Shown piece by piece: positions 61,705 through 64,000 of a DNA stretch of 64,000 nucleotides. The notes beneath the pieces are model-generated. The model saw only the letters and a program-made list of their open reading frames with translations. It did no database searches and was not told the DNA's origin. Origin of the DNA: Desmodus rotundus (taxonomy: Eukaryota; Chordata; Mammalia; Chiroptera; Phyllostomidae); NCBI RefSeq assembly GCF_022682495.2, contig NC_071387.1, positions 195,712,143 to 195,776,142 of the forward strand, in the 5' to 3' direction. Within the stretch, counting starts at the first letter, position 1, and every line of letters starts with the position of its first letter. Position numbers and translations under genes: made by a program.

Positions 61705-63020
61705 ATGAAAAATTATATTTTTAAATATCTCTCTCAAGTTGCCTTTGTCAAGGACTTAGTATATTCTTATATAGTCTCCTGGTTTAGCAAACAATATGTA
61801 ACTTCACTTATAGTTATTAAATTAAAGTTAATGTAAATACATTTAAATAGTTTTAGGGGTGAGGTTTACATCCCTTGGCCTTCATGTCATACAAGTAGCA
61901 ATATGTCCACATGTAGAGGAAGCGTGACAACACTATAATATTAGTGTGGAGAGTAAGACTGGGATAGTCATGAGAGGAGTGTGTTTGAGTCGTAAACAAA
62001 AAGAAAATATTCTGAAGGTGTTTTTCCCTGTACTGTGTGTTTTCAAAACTGGTATGTAAAGCTCCAAGAATATATCTGATGGTGAGTAAGAACAGGAGAC
62101 CAAAATAGTAAAAAGGACCTTTACCCAAGTTCAAAGCTGATAGAAACTCAGAGAGTGATTGCTTGTGATGCCCATGACAGTTCATTATACTATACATTGA
62201 CGGAATAGAGTGAACTGAAACTTTGGTATCTTGCCATATTTCCCTATGTTGATAAACATCAATTTTTAATTTGTCAAATGAGAAGATGTTTTGTGCATTT
62301 GGTAGAAAAGATATCCACTTATTTTTTAAGTATTTCTTGCTTTAATATTAGATAATAAATTACTGTACAGTTGAAGATGGCAACGCATTTTATTGATAGA
62401 GTTCCTCACCAGATTTTTTAAAAAAATATGGAGTTTTACAATTTGAAATACTAAAAAGGAGGTCAAAGTTCTGAAAGACTGTCATTGTCAGAGTGAAGAC
62501 TCTGTCATCACCTTTATATTATCTGCCAAGAATATTTTCCAGTCACTTCTCAGCTTTTATTTTTGATTTTGAAACATTGGTTACCTTATTAATACTATCC
62601 AGCACTAAATAAGATAACATAACCAAATAATTAAGTAGGTAATGAGCCACTCCATAAACTCGGTTAAAAGGTAAGGCAATTTCTTTAAAATATGAAAATG
62701 TGTGCCTTTCAAATAAGCACATTTCCTCTTGTTAATTTTTCATTGGGTTAATACAAGAAGATAAAATGACTCATTTTTGTCTGTCATAGGTATAAAAATA
62801 TCTGGATCTCCGCCGCAAAGGCAGAAAGAATAATCAGAGAGATAATACATATAGGTTTAAAAATTAATAGATGAAACATTACAGTGGAAGTATGTACTGA
62901 TACAGACTTAAATATTTTATACCATTTTATTGAAAGTATTTTGTAATCTATAAGGACCAAAAAACCCCACGAGTTATACACTTCCCTATTGTAACTCAAT
63001 CTACATGTTATCTGGCTTAA
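61705..63020. other. unassigned DNA
   Basis: No gene or repeat was recognised. The 114-residue minus frame 61853-62197 has no visible domain. Confidence 0.45.
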
Positions 63021-63021
63021 G

Positions 63022-63247
63022 CTTTAGAGCAGGGGTGTCAAATTCATTTTCACCGGGGCCACATCAGCCTCGCGGTGGCCTTCAAAGGTCCAGATGTAAT
63101 TTTAGGACTATATAAATGGAACTACTTACCTAGAGGCAAAGAGCTTGGTGCTGCCACTGGGTGGAAACAAGGTGCTGGGCCTGATAAAACAAGGCGGAGG
63201 GCCGGATTCGTCCTGCGAGCCTTGTGTTTACCACCTGTGCTTTAGAG
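63022..63247. mobile_element. 210-bp hAT-like non-autonomous DNA transposon with 8-bp TSD
   Basis: The element proper is 63030-63239, starting CAGGGGTGTCAAATTC and ending TTTACCACCTGTG. CTTTAGAG flanks it exactly at 63022-63029 and 63240-63247, the 8-bp target size of hAT elements. The ends are imperfect inverted repeats (CAGGGGTG against CACAGGTG). The inside is CpG-rich (ACCGGGGCC, CTCGCGG) and has no coding frame. Bats are known for recent hAT activity. I do not know this family's name. Confidence 0.75.
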
Positions 63248-63289
63248 TTTTAGTTCTTCACTCCATCCCATCTAATAATTTTCCTTGTT

Positions 63290-63540
63290 AAACTTTATTT
63301 TTATTGTTGATATATTACAGATATCCCCATTTTCCCCACTTTGTGCTACCCCACCCAGCCCCTGTCCCCTCTTCCCTCAGGCCACCACCGCTCTGTGGTC
63401 TGTGTCTGTGAATTATGCATATATGTTGTTGGACTAATCCTTCCACCTTCTTCAATCCATCCCCCAGCTCCACTCCCCTGTGATGGCTTTCAGTCTGCTC
63501 CATGGATCCATGCCTCTGTTTCTATAATTTTCTAATTAAT
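63290..63540 (-). mobile_element. 5'-truncated L1 3' UTR
   Basis: TTTATTTTTATTGTTGATAT, then CATTTTCCCCAC, ACTAATCCTTCCACCTTCTT and CAGTCTGCTCCATGGATCCA match the 3' UTR at 25110. Both frames at 63315-63535 overlie it. Confidence 0.75.
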
Positions 63541-63704
63541 TAATGAGTTCACATTTCTTTAAATATACTCAAAGTATAAAAGTCACCCCCTTACCTATGT
63601 TGTCTTTGCAAGAATTTACCTGTTTGCCCTTATTAGGATGATTCTATTTAATGTAAAGAAAATAACATAGACTATTTACCAACTGAGGAAAAATATCATA
63701 TCTC

Positions 63705-63805
63705 TATATATACACATATGGAATTATGTTGTATGCCTGAAACTAATATAATGGTGTCTAATGGTGTCAATTATACCTCAATTAAAAACTAAAAACCTAA
63801 AAAAA
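63705..63805 (+). mobile_element. old L1 3' end fragment
   Basis: TGTATGCCTGAAACTAATATA and CAATTATACCTCAATTAAA match the 32935-33075 fragment and end in an A-rich tail. A 12-base internal duplication (TAATGGTGTC) is visible near 63752-63769. Confidence 0.6.
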
Positions 63806-63814
63806 CCCTCCACC

Positions 63815-64000
63815 TATGTCCTTTACAGACTGCTTAACTTTGGATGGCCCTCGATGGGCTATGAGCAGGTCGTTGAGCCACCCAGGGCCCCCAGAGCACC
63901 TATGACCTGCTGTGGGTCATAGAGTAGGGGGGCGTAGAGATCCGGCCTGCCTCTGCGGGCAGCCAGAGTGCCACGGAGAGCCTAACGTGAGGTATCCCCA
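63815..64000. other. CpG-rich unassigned patch at the window edge
   Basis: About seven CpG lie in 170 bases, against a poor background. A splice-acceptor-like pyrimidine tract ends in TTTACAG at 63829. No open frame crosses the patch on either strand. It may be the edge of a further element or an exon continuing beyond the window. Confidence 0.3.

Noticed and set aside
61853..62197. 114-residue minus-strand ORF
   Set aside because: No recognisable domain or homology, no conserved context, and length within chance for AT-rich DNA of this size.
1..64000. CRISPR arrays, bacterial operons, structural RNA genes
   Set aside because: None is present. The sequence is eukaryotic, and the only tRNA-like text belongs to VES and MIR SINEs.
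1..64000. Vespertilionid Helitron (HeliBat) copies
   Set aside because: I saw none of the typical ends. Absence in one window only weakly argues against a vespertilionid host.

Overview
The window is mammalian nuclear DNA, AT-rich and intergenic or deep-intronic, and it looks like a microbat (Yangochiroptera). The best clue is three tRNA-derived SINEs of the bat VES type (26292-26505, 37173-37379, 50455-50680). Young laurasiatherian-style L1 3' ends, non-autonomous mariner and hAT elements, and ERV LTRs fit this. No bacterial or viral genome features, no CRISPR and no structural RNA genes were seen. I found no convincing exon of a host protein gene. Nearly all open reading frames are chance ORFs or pieces of transposable elements. 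All repeat names rest on recognising sequence by eye, not on a database search.

Layout. 1-6 kb: old L1 and MIR fragments, broken by a solo class II ERV LTR (4109-4925) and a deleted mariner (5006-5549). 6-13 kb: mostly unassigned, with L2, L1 and MIR, then a second solo LTR of the same family (12974-13796) sitting in an L2. 13.9-19 kb: a long stretch poor in repeats, the best place for conserved regulatory DNA. 19.3-25.5 kb: a head-to-head L1 pair, another truncated L1, and a mariner that seems to contain a piece of MER5A. 26-36 kb: VES SINE, an old L1 and unassigned DNA. 36.3-40.8 kb: an ERV-like LTR, a VES SINE, a complete young half-L1 (HAL1-type) element with an intact ORF1 (38356-39186), and a decayed ERVL pol fragment. 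41-60 kb: many old L1 pieces, a VES SINE, an MLT1 LTR and a MER5A. 60-64 kb: an L1 with a textbook 5' inversion, a 210-bp hAT-like element with a perfect 8-bp target duplication, two L1 tails, and an unassigned CpG-rich patch at the edge.

The only intact coding region I can support is the ORF1 of the half-L1 at 37689-39605. It has a 5' UTR, one RNA-binding chaperone-type ORF, a 3' UTR and A-rich tail, and a long target-site duplication. It has no ORF2, so it must have been mobilised in trans by an autonomous L1 whose ORF2 product was supplied from elsewhere.
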